Under the pieces are notes generated by a model. It was given only the letters and a program-made list of their open reading frames with translations, was not told where the DNA came from and searched no databases. A DNA stretch of 64,000 nt from Bellilinea sp040754815 (GTDB lineage: Bacteria; Chloroflexota; Anaerolineae; Anaerolineales; Anaerolineaceae), in contig JBFMBX010000003.1 of NCBI GenBank assembly GCA_040754815.1, positions 248,001-312,000 on the forward strand, given 5' to 3'. Made by a program: the position numbers and the translations under genes. This document shows, one piece after another, positions 25,794-33,801 of this stretch. Each line of letters starts with the position of its first letter. The stretch's first letter is position 1.

Positions 25794-27538
25794 TTTTCCC
25801 CGTCATCTACTCCCGTAACTTTCCGCCACTTCCCATGAATACCATCTTCAGTGACGCCGAAAAAGTAACGATAGCCATTTGGGGTGCGTAAAATCAAGTC
25901 GAAGCGGTTGACATTCCCCTGTTTGTGTTTTCTTAAAAGCCCATAATCTTCGACCCATTTAATTTTATTCGGGTCGAAGGATTTTAAAATTTCTGAGTAT
26001 TGATCAATGGCATAGTGCCACAACTTTCGTGCTGAAGCGCGCGTTACATTCTTGACAACATTACCATTTCTCAAATCACGCATTGTGAAATAAATCTTCC
26101 CCTGTCTTTCTTCAGGCGGCAGGACCTCAACGCCAGTTCGTGGTTCGTCAAATTGCGGAGTGGATTGCTCAACAGGGAAAATATCCGCTTCGGATGAGAA
26201 TTTGGTTTCCTCAGAAGGTGACAGAGTTTGAGGATTTTTGTTCCGTAGTACCAGGTTAACGATTTCGTCTCTAACTGCCAGGCCGGTTTCGGCTTCATCC
26301 CGAATGTAGATTTTGTTATCATCCACCGCATAAGGCGGTTCATCTCCGCGCGGAATTAAGATACGGATGATTTTTTTACCTTTGTAATCAAGCGCGTCAA
26401 TGGTGCAGTGCAAGGGAGGGCTGATGCGGTTATTAATTTCTTTTTCAAGAATGTGAATACTTTGTTCTACATCCTGAATCCCCGCAGGCATCTTTTTGGG
26501 GTCGGAAGTGATTCCAATGTAAAGCGTTCCGCCATTGGTATTGGCAAAAGCGCATACATCTGCCAGAATGGCATATAATTTTCCTCCCCGCACCGTCATG
26601 CTCTCGTGAAAATCCTGAATGATATTGGGGCCTTCTTCCTGTGCGGTTTGGACAAAATCAAAAAGCGGCTCTTCTTTGTGGCGGTGGGGGCGTGTTCGTG
26701 AAAAATCGTTACTTTTGAACAGCTCCAACAGTGCATCAAATGTACACTCCGGAAGCAGAACATCCGTTGCCCGCTCTCCCACCCCAAAGTTTTTCTTTCG
26801 CAAGGGGTCAGTGGTAAGGCGGTGTGCGTCCGAACCTTGAATACAATGCATCCGGCGAGGATATTCCGGTTTGGTGCCGTTGAAAAAGGCGGCGGTTGTG
26901 CGTGGGCCTTTTTGTTCCAGATCCGTTACTTCGAGCGCGTGCAGATTGGGATCCTGTGTGAATGCAATTTTTGTCTGTCCGCCAAAATTAAAGCCCCGCA
27001 TTGCCACGCCATTGCTGGAGTTTGCATGGGCAGCGATTACCAAACCGCCGTTTTCGTTGATCACTCGATAAACGGTGAGAACATCTTCGGTTGCTCCAAC
27101 CGTTTGTGAGCCTTCATCAATCTGATCGGGAGGTATGTTCAATGAAAGGAGGAGATGTTCCATTTCCCGAACTGTTTTATGGGGAGGAAATATACAAAGA
27201 ATATGAAATCCGAAGGTGGCGGTAAATTCAAAACCGGGCAGAACCTGGATTTTTGCCAGTAAGCGGTGATATTCATCTAAACGCTGCTTTTCCGAGGGTA
27301 GCAATCTGCCCAATTGATGAAGAAATTCGAGAGAGCGAATTTCTTCCACCATTTTCCGGTAGCCGGCGACGGTGTTGTGGTCGGTAATTGCGATCATATC
27401 CAGCCCGCGGGCTTCGGCTTTTTGCAAAATATCTAAAAAGGTTACTTCCGGTTGTTGATAATCGCTGGAAGCGGGGGTGTGGATATGCAAGTCAATGGTG
27501 TACCACTTAAAATTTGTGAGAGATTGTTTTTTTGCCAA
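25790..27538 (-). CDS. PHP metallo-hydrolase domain fused to AlbA_2 (Schlafen-type) domain
   Basis: A 582-residue multidomain protein. Residues 11-280 form a PHP domain with its metal ligands: His18 and His20 (DLHIHT), Asp53-His54 (ITDHN), Glu104, His112, His171 and Asp237-His239 (GSDAH). Residues 310-430 resemble an AlbA_2/Schlafen-type domain (HESMTVRGGKLYAI, FANTNGGTLYIGI, IRILIPRGDEPPY). The last 90 residues are a small unassigned domain. PHP enzymes cleave phosphoesters and AlbA_2 domains occur in nucleic-acid-related proteins. I infer a nuclease or nucleotide-processing role. It sits between a response regulator and moaB. Confidence 0.75.
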   Translation of the reverse strand: MAKKQSLTNFKWYTIDLHIHTPASSDYQQPEVTFLDILQKAEARGLDMIAITDHNTVAGYRKMVEEIRSLEFLHQLGRLLPSEKQRLDEYHRLLAKIQVLPGFEFTATFGFHILCIFPPHKTVREMEHLLLSLNIPPDQIDEGSQTVGATEDVLTVYRVINENGGLVIAAHANSSNGVAMRGFNFGGQTKIAFTQDPNLHALEVTDLEQKGPRTTAAFFNGTKPEYPRRMHCIQGSDAHRLTTDPLRKKNFGVGERATDVLLPECTFDALLELFKSNDFSRTRPHRHKEEPLFDFVQTAQEEGPNIIQDFHESMTVRGGKLYAILADVCAFANTNGGTLYIGITSDPKKMPAGIQDVEQSIHILEKEINNRISPPLHCTIDALDYKGKKIIRILIPRGDEPPYAVDDNKIYIRDEAETGLAVRDEIVNLVLRNKNPQTLSPSEETKFSSEADIFPVEQSTPQFDEPRTGVEVLPPEERQGKIYFTMRDLRNGNVVKNVTRASARKLWHYAIDQYSEILKSFDPNKIKWVEDYGLLRKHKQGNVNRFDLILRTPNGYRYFFGVTEDGIHGKWRKVTGVDDGEK

Positions 27539-27566
27539 ACACGTACTCCTGAATGAGGTGAGAATT

Positions 27567-27920
27567 TTATGTTTTTAGTTTCTGAATCAGATCTGCCGGC
27601 ATGTAGGGTTTTAGCAAGAAATCATCTGCCCCGGCCATCAGGCATTCTTGTTTTCGATCTTCGCCGGAGGTCATGATGACTTTATAATGTTTTCGGGACG
27701 AGCCGTACTGACGAATGTCCCGTAAAATTGCCATACCGTTGATGTTTTTGAGGTTAACATCCATGAGAATGACATCCGGATCGTTCTTTTGAATTTCAGC
27801 AATAAAATCTAGGTCATTTTTTACATCAACAACCGAAACCTGAAAATTTTCTATTTCTAGAAGTGTTTTCAACAGTGACCGCATTGAAATATCGTCTTCA
27901 ATGATGAGTACTTTTTTCAT
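27567..27920 (-). CDS. single-domain response regulator (CheY-like)
   Basis: A 117-residue stand-alone receiver domain. The acidic pair is Asp9-Asp10 (after IIE), the phosphoacceptor is Asp54 in VILMDVNL, and the conserved Lys is in FLLKPY. There is no output domain, so it would signal by protein contact. No histidine kinase is encoded in this block. It stands 17 bases after lon and 28 bases before the PHP gene. Confidence 0.88.
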   Translation of the reverse strand: MKKVLIIEDDISMRSLLKTLLEIENFQVSVVDVKNDLDFIAEIQKNDPDVILMDVNLKNINGMAILRDIRQYGSSRKHYKVIMTSGEDRKQECLMAGADDFLLKPYMPADLIQKLKT

Positions 27921-27937
27921 AAGGCCGCCTTTTTGGT

Positions 27938-30496
27938 TCAGGCTTGAATGGGTTGGTTAACTTTTTCTTCCAGCGCATGTTCGAGGACTTCATCCACGCT
28001 TTCGACGAGAATGAAATTAATGGATTTGTGGACTTCTTCAGGCAAATCTTCTAAATCCGCTTCATTATCTTTGGGTAATATAACCGTTTTCAAGCCGGCG
28101 CGGTGAGCGGCCAGTACTTTCTCTTTAATTCCACCAACGGGTAGTACCTGGCCACGCAAAGTGATCTCGCCGGTTAAACCCACATCAGAACGAACCAGCT
28201 TTCCGGTAAGCAGAGAAACAAGAGCAGTTGCAATGGCTACGCCGGCCGATGGTCCATCCTTTGGCTGTGCGCCTGCTGGTATATGGAGGTGGATATCTGA
28301 TTTTTCAAAAATGGTTGGGTCTATATTTAGTTGAGATGCTCTGGACCGTACATAAGATAGAGCTGCCTGCGCCGACTCCTGCATAACCTTTCCGACCGAT
28401 CCAGTAGTAATGAATCCCTTGTTGCCGGGCATGATTGTGGCTTCAATGAATAAAATATCACCTCCAACCGGTGTCCAGGCTAAACCGGTTGCAACACCGG
28501 GAGTTTCGGTCCTGCGTTGAATTTCCTCTGTTCCCAGATATTTTGGTCTCCCCAATAATTCACGAACCGTGTTTTCATCCACAACTTGGCAGGCAATTTT
28601 TCCTTCGGTTATCTTAGTGGCGACCTTTCGACAAATTGCTCCAATTTCTCGCTCGAGATTTCGCACACCTGCTTCACGAGTGTAATGGCGGATAATTGTG
28701 TGAAGCGCTTGATTTGTGAATTCGATTTCTTCGGATCTGAGACTGTTTTCTTTCAATTGCCGTGGAATCAGGTACCGCTTTGCAATTTCAAATTTTTCAC
28801 TGTCGGTATAGCCGGAAAGCTGGATAATTTCCATTCGATCAAGCAGTGGGCCAGGAATGGTCTCCATTTGATTGGCTGTGGTGATGAACATTACCTGCGA
28901 AAGATCAAATGCAACCTCGATATAATTGTCGCGGAATTCCTGATTTTGTTCAGGGTCCAGAACTTCCAATAAAGCAGATGCAGGATCGCCACGAAAATCG
29001 TAACTCAATTTGTCAATTTCATCCAGCATAAAGACGGGGTTTCGGGATTCCACACGGCGCAAGGCTTGTATAATCCGGCCAGGCATAGCACCAATATAGG
29101 TGCGGCGGTGTCCGCGGATTTCAGCCTCGTCGCGAACACCACCTAAGGAAATGCGGACAAATTTGCGTCCCATCGCCCGGCTGATGGATTGGCCGAGAGA
29201 AGTCTTGCCGACACCGGGGGGACCGATAAAACAAAGGATTACGCCTTCGCGTTGTCGGCGAATCACATCCGTTACAATTTCTTGAGAGAATTCAGCGGAA
29301 CGATCCACGCGTAATTTTCGTATAGCCAGATATTCGAGGATTCGTTCTTTGACATCCTCGAGTCCATAATGATCTTGATCGAGTACTTCGCGTGCATGGG
29401 CGATATCCAGATTATCCGGTGTCGTTTTTGACCAGGGTAAAGAGACCAGCCAGTCAAGGAATGTCCGAATAACCCCATATTCTGCTGCAGCGGTTGGTAG
29501 ACGCGATAAACGATCTAACTCTCGGAGAGCCAGTTTTCGCGCTTCCTCCGACATGCCGGCTTCCTCAATTTTCTTGCGGAATTCTTCTACATCTGCTGCC
29601 TGCTCGTCCGTCTCGCCCAGTTCGCGTTGAATAGCCTTTAACTGTTCTCTCAGGAAGTATTCCCGTTGAACTTTATCAATTTCTGAGCGAGCCTCTTTTT
29701 GAATTTTCTGACTCAGCTCTAAAACTTCACTTTCACGGGTCAGCAGAGCGACCAATTTGTGAAGTTTTTCAGTGATTGAATCGAGCTCAAGAATCTCCTG
29801 AGCATCTTCAATATCCATCCTTTGAAGGTTGGCGATTGTGTAAACTGTCTGAAGGGGATCAGTGATTGATGTTACTGTAGCCACCAATTCGCGGGGCATT
29901 GAGGGAATCATCTCGGCGATGTGCGCGAACTGGTCGCGAACATTTCGAGCAAGGGCCTCAATTTCCAAACCGGTTTCCTGTTTTTCCGGGATTACCTCAA
30001 TGCGAGCTTTAAGATAGGGTTCAGTAGCAACGAATTCAATGATTCGGAAACGGAATAGCCCTTGAACCAGTAAGCGAATCGTTCCGTCAGGCGCACGGAA
30101 CATTCGATGGATCAAGCCGGCAGTACCCACCTGATACAGGTGTTCGGGGTTGGGACTTTCAATTTCAGGATGCTTTGAGGCAACCAACCCCATAATTCGG
30201 TCGCCGGTGACAATATCATCCACCAATCGGATTGATCGTGGCTGTCCGATGGTCAACGGTACACCGGTCTGTGGATAAACTACCAACCCGCGGAGAGGGA
30301 GGATGGGTAGAATTTCGGGTAGTTTGATGACTTCTTCGGGTTGGGAGGTTTCTGATGGCTTATTGAGAGGCTCTTCCACAAATATCTCTTCTTCCCCCCC
30401 ATTTGAACTCAGGAAAATTTCTTCATACCCCTCTTCCTCTGTGTCGTATTGAAAATAAAACTGGTTCAAATCAATGTTCCATCTTGATGCTGGCAT
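27938..30496 (-). CDS. lon: ATP-dependent protease Lon
   Basis: An 852-residue LonA protease. After an unusual acidic N-terminal extension of about 60 residues come the substrate-binding LON domain (ILPILPLRGLVVYP), a coiled segment, the AAA+ module (Walker A GPPGVGKTS; Walker B PVFMLDEIDKL) and the protease domain with catalytic Ser in DGPSAGVAIA and Lys in GGIKEKVLAA. It degrades misfolded and regulatory proteins in the cytosol. The start at 30496 has only a weak ribosome site, so the true start might be later. It is nine bases after the hsp20 gene. Confidence 0.95.
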   Translation of the reverse strand: MPASRWNIDLNQFYFQYDTEEEGYEEIFLSSNGGEEEIFVEEPLNKPSETSQPEEVIKLPEILPILPLRGLVVYPQTGVPLTIGQPRSIRLVDDIVTGDRIMGLVASKHPEIESPNPEHLYQVGTAGLIHRMFRAPDGTIRLLVQGLFRFRIIEFVATEPYLKARIEVIPEKQETGLEIEALARNVRDQFAHIAEMIPSMPRELVATVTSITDPLQTVYTIANLQRMDIEDAQEILELDSITEKLHKLVALLTRESEVLELSQKIQKEARSEIDKVQREYFLREQLKAIQRELGETDEQAADVEEFRKKIEEAGMSEEARKLALRELDRLSRLPTAAAEYGVIRTFLDWLVSLPWSKTTPDNLDIAHAREVLDQDHYGLEDVKERILEYLAIRKLRVDRSAEFSQEIVTDVIRRQREGVILCFIGPPGVGKTSLGQSISRAMGRKFVRISLGGVRDEAEIRGHRRTYIGAMPGRIIQALRRVESRNPVFMLDEIDKLSYDFRGDPASALLEVLDPEQNQEFRDNYIEVAFDLSQVMFITTANQMETIPGPLLDRMEIIQLSGYTDSEKFEIAKRYLIPRQLKENSLRSEEIEFTNQALHTIIRHYTREAGVRNLEREIGAICRKVATKITEGKIACQVVDENTVRELLGRPKYLGTEEIQRRTETPGVATGLAWTPVGGDILFIEATIMPGNKGFITTGSVGKVMQESAQAALSYVRSRASQLNIDPTIFEKSDIHLHIPAGAQPKDGPSAGVAIATALVSLLTGKLVRSDVGLTGEITLRGQVLPVGGIKEKVLAAHRAGLKTVILPKDNEADLEDLPEEVHKSINFILVESVDEVLEHALEEKVNQPIQA

Positions 30497-30505
30497 AGAG
30501 ATGAA

Positions 30506-30931
30506 TTAATCCTTGTTGATGTGGATTTGTTTGGGCCGGGTTTTGGGAATTTCTATTTTTAAAAGCCCTTGCTCATAAATTGCTTCGATTTTAGAGTCAT
30601 CGACGGGTATGTTGAGGTGTAATTCTACGCTAAATTCTCCATAGGGGATTTCCATTTGATGGATGGCTTTAGGGGATTCGTAAGAAAAGCGACGCACTCC
30701 CTGCACCACAAGGGTATTTTGATGGAGCAAAACGTTGAGGTCGTCTTCTTTGATTCCGGCTATTTCCATCAGTATGATGATTTTATCTTCGGTTTCGTAA
30801 ATATCGGTTGGCGGCTGCCACTTGTGAGGGTGATTGTTGGCCCAGTTATTCATGGGAAACGAGGAAGTTATCTCATCCAAACCAGTAAATGTTGAATGGG
30901 ATTTTTTGGACTTGAAATAAATTGTAACCAT
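30506..30931 (-). CDS. Hsp20 family small heat-shock protein
   Basis: A 141-residue protein with an alpha-crystallin domain (about residues 40-135): DIYETEDKIIILMEIAGIKED, VQGVRRF, and the ending GLLKIEIPK. The C-terminal I-x-I-type motif is represented by IHINKD. Small heat-shock proteins hold unfolding proteins; the adjacent lon gene would remove those not rescued. A GGAGG stands before the ATG. No CIRCE inverted repeat is seen upstream. Confidence 0.9.
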   Translation of the reverse strand: MVTIYFKSKKSHSTFTGLDEITSSFPMNNWANNHPHKWQPPTDIYETEDKIIILMEIAGIKEDDLNVLLHQNTLVVQGVRRFSYESPKAIHQMEIPYGEFSVELHLNIPVDDSKIEAIYEQGLLKIEIPKTRPKQIHINKD

Positions 30932-30960
30932 CGTACCTCCAAAAATTCAGGACGTAAAAA

Positions 30961-31485
30961 CTACAACGCCTGTTTTGCCGCCTCAATGACCGCATCGTAA
31001 TCCGGTTCTGCTCCTATGGTTGGCATGTAATCCGCATATGTGACGTGGTTATTCCGATCTACCACGAAGATTGCCCGCCGCAAAATTCGTAATTCTTTAA
31101 TCAATACACCATACTTTTTTCCAAAGTCTACGTCCATGTGATCGGAAAGCACCATTACCTGATCGACTCCCGCTGCTCCGCACCAGCGTTTTTGCGTATA
31201 TGGCAAATCGGTACTGATGACCAAAATGGCGATATCCTTGCTTAAACTGGCTGCTTCCTGATTGAACCGTTTTGTTTCGCGGTCACAAACCGAAGTTTCT
31301 AGAGAGGGTACGGCGGCGATTATCCGAACTTTGCCTTTCGTTGCCTCCAGCGCAGAGATAGTTGACCAGTCTTGCTGCTGTACCTCAAATTCTGGGGCAA
31401 TTTCTCCCACCTGTATATCTTTCCCAATGACGGTAACATCCTTACCGGCAAAGGTTATTATTCCATTTCTTTCCGGAAACACCAT
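30961..31485 (-). CDS. tpx: thiol peroxidase (Tpx, atypical 2-Cys peroxiredoxin)
   Basis: A 174-residue peroxiredoxin of the Tpx group. The peroxidatic cysteine is in PSLETSVCDRETKRF and the resolving cysteine in KRWCGAAGV, the spacing typical of Tpx. It reduces hydroperoxides using thioredoxin. The ATG is preceded by GGAGG. It is 28 bases downstream of the tRNA-Arg gene on the same strand, so both may be transcribed from the tRNA promoter. It heads the block that continues into hsp20 and lon. Confidence 0.95.
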   Translation of the reverse strand: MVFPERNGIITFAGKDVTVIGKDIQVGEIAPEFEVQQQDWSTISALEATKGKVRIIAAVPSLETSVCDRETKRFNQEAASLSKDIAILVISTDLPYTQKRWCGAAGVDQVMVLSDHMDVDFGKKYGVLIKELRILRRAIFVVDRNNHVTYADYMPTIGAEPDYDAVIEAAKQAL

Positions 31486-31513
31486 TCTTTAACCTCCAGT
31501 GGCGAAAAACCAG

Positions 31514-31586
31514 CGCCCCTGGTGAGACTCGAACTCACAACCAACGGATTAGAAGTCCGGTGCTCTGTCCATTGAGCTACAGGGGC
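31514..31586 (-). tRNA. tRNA-Arg (anticodon TCT)
   Basis: The minus strand folds as a 73-nt cloverleaf. The acceptor arms GCCCCTG and CAGGGGC pair fully, the D-arm has GCTC...GAGC, the anticodon loop CTTCTAA gives anticodon TCT (reads AGA), and the T-arm holds GTTCGAGTC. The discriminator base is G. CCA is not encoded (CTG follows). No duplicated 3' end or integrase is seen nearby, so it does not look like an occupied attachment site. Confidence 0.95.
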
Positions 31587-31629
31587 AGTAAATACTGAAA
31601 GAGCACCTGCACTAAAATTTTCAAAGTCA

Positions 31630-31635
31630 ATTATA
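31630..31635 (-). promoter_or_regulatory. -10 element of the tRNA-Arg promoter
   Basis: On the minus strand a perfect TATAAT lies 43 bases before the tRNA 5' end. The -35 region at a 17-base spacer is poor (TTAGAA). A start site near 31623 would leave a short leader for RNase P to remove. Confidence 0.45.
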
Positions 31636-31682
31636 GCACAGGCATGATAAACTTCTAAATATAACCTTACCAATGTAGTACT

Positions 31683-32120
31683 TTATCCCTTTAGGACAGG
31701 GCGAATTCCTTGATATACAGTAGGCCCCGAAAAGGTTTGTAAAATTTTTTCCGCAGGTTTTCCGATGATTTCGGCCAGTTCCAAAGGGGAGAGCGGTTTA
31801 TTGCCATTGGAAAGAAAAACCCGAAAAACTGCATTGACTAAGGAAGTGGTTTGAGATAAAAACCCCGGTTGTTTTGCACAATGAACCATCAGTGTTTGTT
31901 GCAAACCATCTACCTGTGTGACTTCTGCAGTTTGAGGATCAACCCAATCAATCAACACCCCATTGCCCATATTTTCAAATGCAGCCTGATGTTCGGGGCA
32001 CAAAAAGGAGTGAAGGAAAACCCGCCAGTTTTGATCATGGCTCTTCCACCATTCAAAGTCTATGTGAAAAGGGGTATGTAAAGTTGGTTTTATGAGGCTA
32101 AAGCGGGTTGAATCGCTCAT
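31683..32120 (-). CDS. hypothetical protein, possible winged-helix C-terminus
   Basis: A 145-residue soluble protein that I do not recognise. It has an aromatic-rich N-terminal half (FHIDFEWWKSH) and a C-terminal part (PLSPLELAEIIGKPAEKILQ) that looks like a helix-turn-helix or winged-helix segment. The ATG at 32120 has AGAGG before it. It is four bases downstream of the 528-residue gene, which also has a winged-helix-like segment, so the two probably work together. Confidence 0.55.
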   Translation of the reverse strand: MSDSTRFSLIKPTLHTPFHIDFEWWKSHDQNWRVFLHSFLCPEHQAAFENMGNGVLIDWVDPQTAEVTQVDGLQQTLMVHCAKQPGFLSQTTSLVNAVFRVFLSNGNKPLSPLELAEIIGKPAEKILQTFSGPTVYQGIRPVLKG

Positions 32121-32124
32121 GTGA

Positions 32125-33711
32125 TCAAACCTCTGACTCAAGATCATTCAAGCGGTAATATAAATCTCCGAGGTGAATGACATTGGGTTGTTGTGCCAAT
32201 ATCGAAACCAACATACCGGGCGGGCATCGCCTGATCAGATTTACAGCAGCGTATAATTCCTGTGCATGGACGTGGCTCTGAGGAGATAACTTAACCAGTT
32301 CACGCATCATCATCAAAACCACTTTTTCCAGAGGGGTTTTTTGCCGGCTGCCGCTTTCCCAGAGTTTGGTGAGAGCATCAATATCAGGAATAGCAATGGC
32401 CATGCGTTCATCATATTCGTTGCTTACCTGCTGTTTAAGCATGGTTAAGACAATTCCCCCATCGGTTCCCACCAATACAGTGCGTAACCATTCTTTGGTG
32501 GATTTTTTCTTTAAAGCCCGAACCAGAACTTTTCCGGGTTCTTTACCCTGTTTAATAACAAACAATGAGCCGGGGATTAATTCCTTTTTTTCCAACCACT
32601 CTCTTATGCCAAATACATACCTGTTAGGCCTCACAACCCAGCCGGGGAATTCTTCGCCCGTTTCTTCATCCACAAAAAGAAAGCGCACCCGCGGAGCTTC
32701 ATAAGCCGTTGGAAATAGGCGGGCAATACTATTTGAAAGGGGAATTGTCCCTGCACACCAGTGTGGAAAGATCAGACTGACTTCGATTTCTTCGGCTTTG
32801 CGGGGTAAATCTCCTTCTGGTTCAAGCTCATCAAAGACCAACCGATTGAGCATTTCAATTTCTGCACGCGCAATGCTGGTATCTACTGGATGGGGCTGGT
32901 AACGTAAATAGAGCGGTGTGTTTTGCACTCCCTCTGGTTCAAGCCGCCGCAAAAACCACAATGTTTTACCAGCGGGACCCACTTCGTCAAACCGTTCATC
33001 TTCTTGAAGAGCCAGATTCATCGAGAATTCGGTTAATTTTCGATTGACATCGGTGGGTAATTCAATCTGATCCAATATGACTTCGGTGGGCAAAGGTCCG
33101 CCGCCGGACATTTCTAACAAGGCTTCAGCCAGATTGAGATGGCCGATATTTACATCTACCAGAAGTGAACGCGGAAACCATGCCCCGGCTATTTGCACCA
33201 ATTCTGGGTTTTTCTCAAATGTAGCAGTGATTAATTCGGCTACTCTGGAAGAGTATTTCTGGATGGTTTTTTCGGCATCTACTTCTAACTGATTATCAGA
33301 ATGCTGAATCGGTTTATTGAGAATATGATCTGATAAGGCGGCTGCAAATTCTTTAAATTGACCGTCTTCCATTTCAACTTTAATGACTTCAAACGGGGGA
33401 AGATCGGGGTTAAATGCTGGCCGCACGGAAACAACGGTTCCTTTTGCCCAATTCAAGGCGGGAAATTGAAGATGGTCGCCAATTTTATGGGTGTTCTTCG
33501 GCTGGTATATTTGACCTGCTGCCGTCCGGAGATTTTGCAGGCGTTCTGTTTCTTTTCGAAGCCTTTCGCGAATCAGAACATTGGCTAATTCTTTCGCTGT
33601 GAGCGGGGTTTCTATTTCCAGAAGATAATTGTAAAGAAATTCGAGGTCTTCTTCTTGAATTTCCAAATTTTCCCAATATGTTTCGTGTAATTTTTCAATC
33701 GTAACGGGCAT
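32125..33711 (-). CDS. conserved hypothetical protein, 528 residues
   Basis: No known family is recognised. Residues 25-55 (EIETPLTAKELANVLIRE) look like a winged-helix start, and residues 70-125 have alternating beta character with KIGDHLQFPALNWAKG and VVSVRPAFNPDLPPF, which suggests a small beta-barrel like those in nucleic-acid-binding proteins. The remainder is mixed and acidic, with no membrane segment, signal peptide or cysteine motif. ATG 33711 is chosen with AGGA before it. The operon partner is the 145-residue gene. A DNA- or RNA-related role is a guess. Confidence 0.65.
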   Translation of the reverse strand: MPVTIEKLHETYWENLEIQEEDLEFLYNYLLEIETPLTAKELANVLIRERLRKETERLQNLRTAAGQIYQPKNTHKIGDHLQFPALNWAKGTVVSVRPAFNPDLPPFEVIKVEMEDGQFKEFAAALSDHILNKPIQHSDNQLEVDAEKTIQKYSSRVAELITATFEKNPELVQIAGAWFPRSLLVDVNIGHLNLAEALLEMSGGGPLPTEVILDQIELPTDVNRKLTEFSMNLALQEDERFDEVGPAGKTLWFLRRLEPEGVQNTPLYLRYQPHPVDTSIARAEIEMLNRLVFDELEPEGDLPRKAEEIEVSLIFPHWCAGTIPLSNSIARLFPTAYEAPRVRFLFVDEETGEEFPGWVVRPNRYVFGIREWLEKKELIPGSLFVIKQGKEPGKVLVRALKKKSTKEWLRTVLVGTDGGIVLTMLKQQVSNEYDERMAIAIPDIDALTKLWESGSRQKTPLEKVVLMMMRELVKLSPQSHVHAQELYAAVNLIRRCPPGMLVSILAQQPNVIHLGDLYYRLNDLESEV

Positions 33712-33765
33712 GTTCCTGAAACTCAAAAATGATTAAAATGTTTTCATAATTGCTTTATAGCAATT

Positions 33766-33794
33766 ATTATACCTTATTTATCGTTAGAAACCGA
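33766..33794 (-). promoter_or_regulatory. promoter for the two-gene hypothetical operon
   Basis: On the minus strand TATAAT (33766-33771) has TCGGTT (33789-33794) 17 bases upstream. The -10 box is perfect and the -35 box is weak. A small inverted repeat (AATTGC...GCAATT) lies just downstream, in the expected untranslated leader, and could be an operator or a stabilising hairpin. Confidence 0.45.
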
Positions 33795-33801
33795 TAATTA
33801 T

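Noticed and set aside
31514..31586. tRNA-Arg as an integration site for a mobile element
   Set aside because: No repeat of the tRNA 3' end and no integrase or phage gene was noticed on either side.
33748..33765. AATTGC/GCAATT hairpin as an intrinsic terminator
   Set aside because: It is only six A/T-rich base pairs, has no T-run, and sits downstream of a promoter rather than after a gene end.
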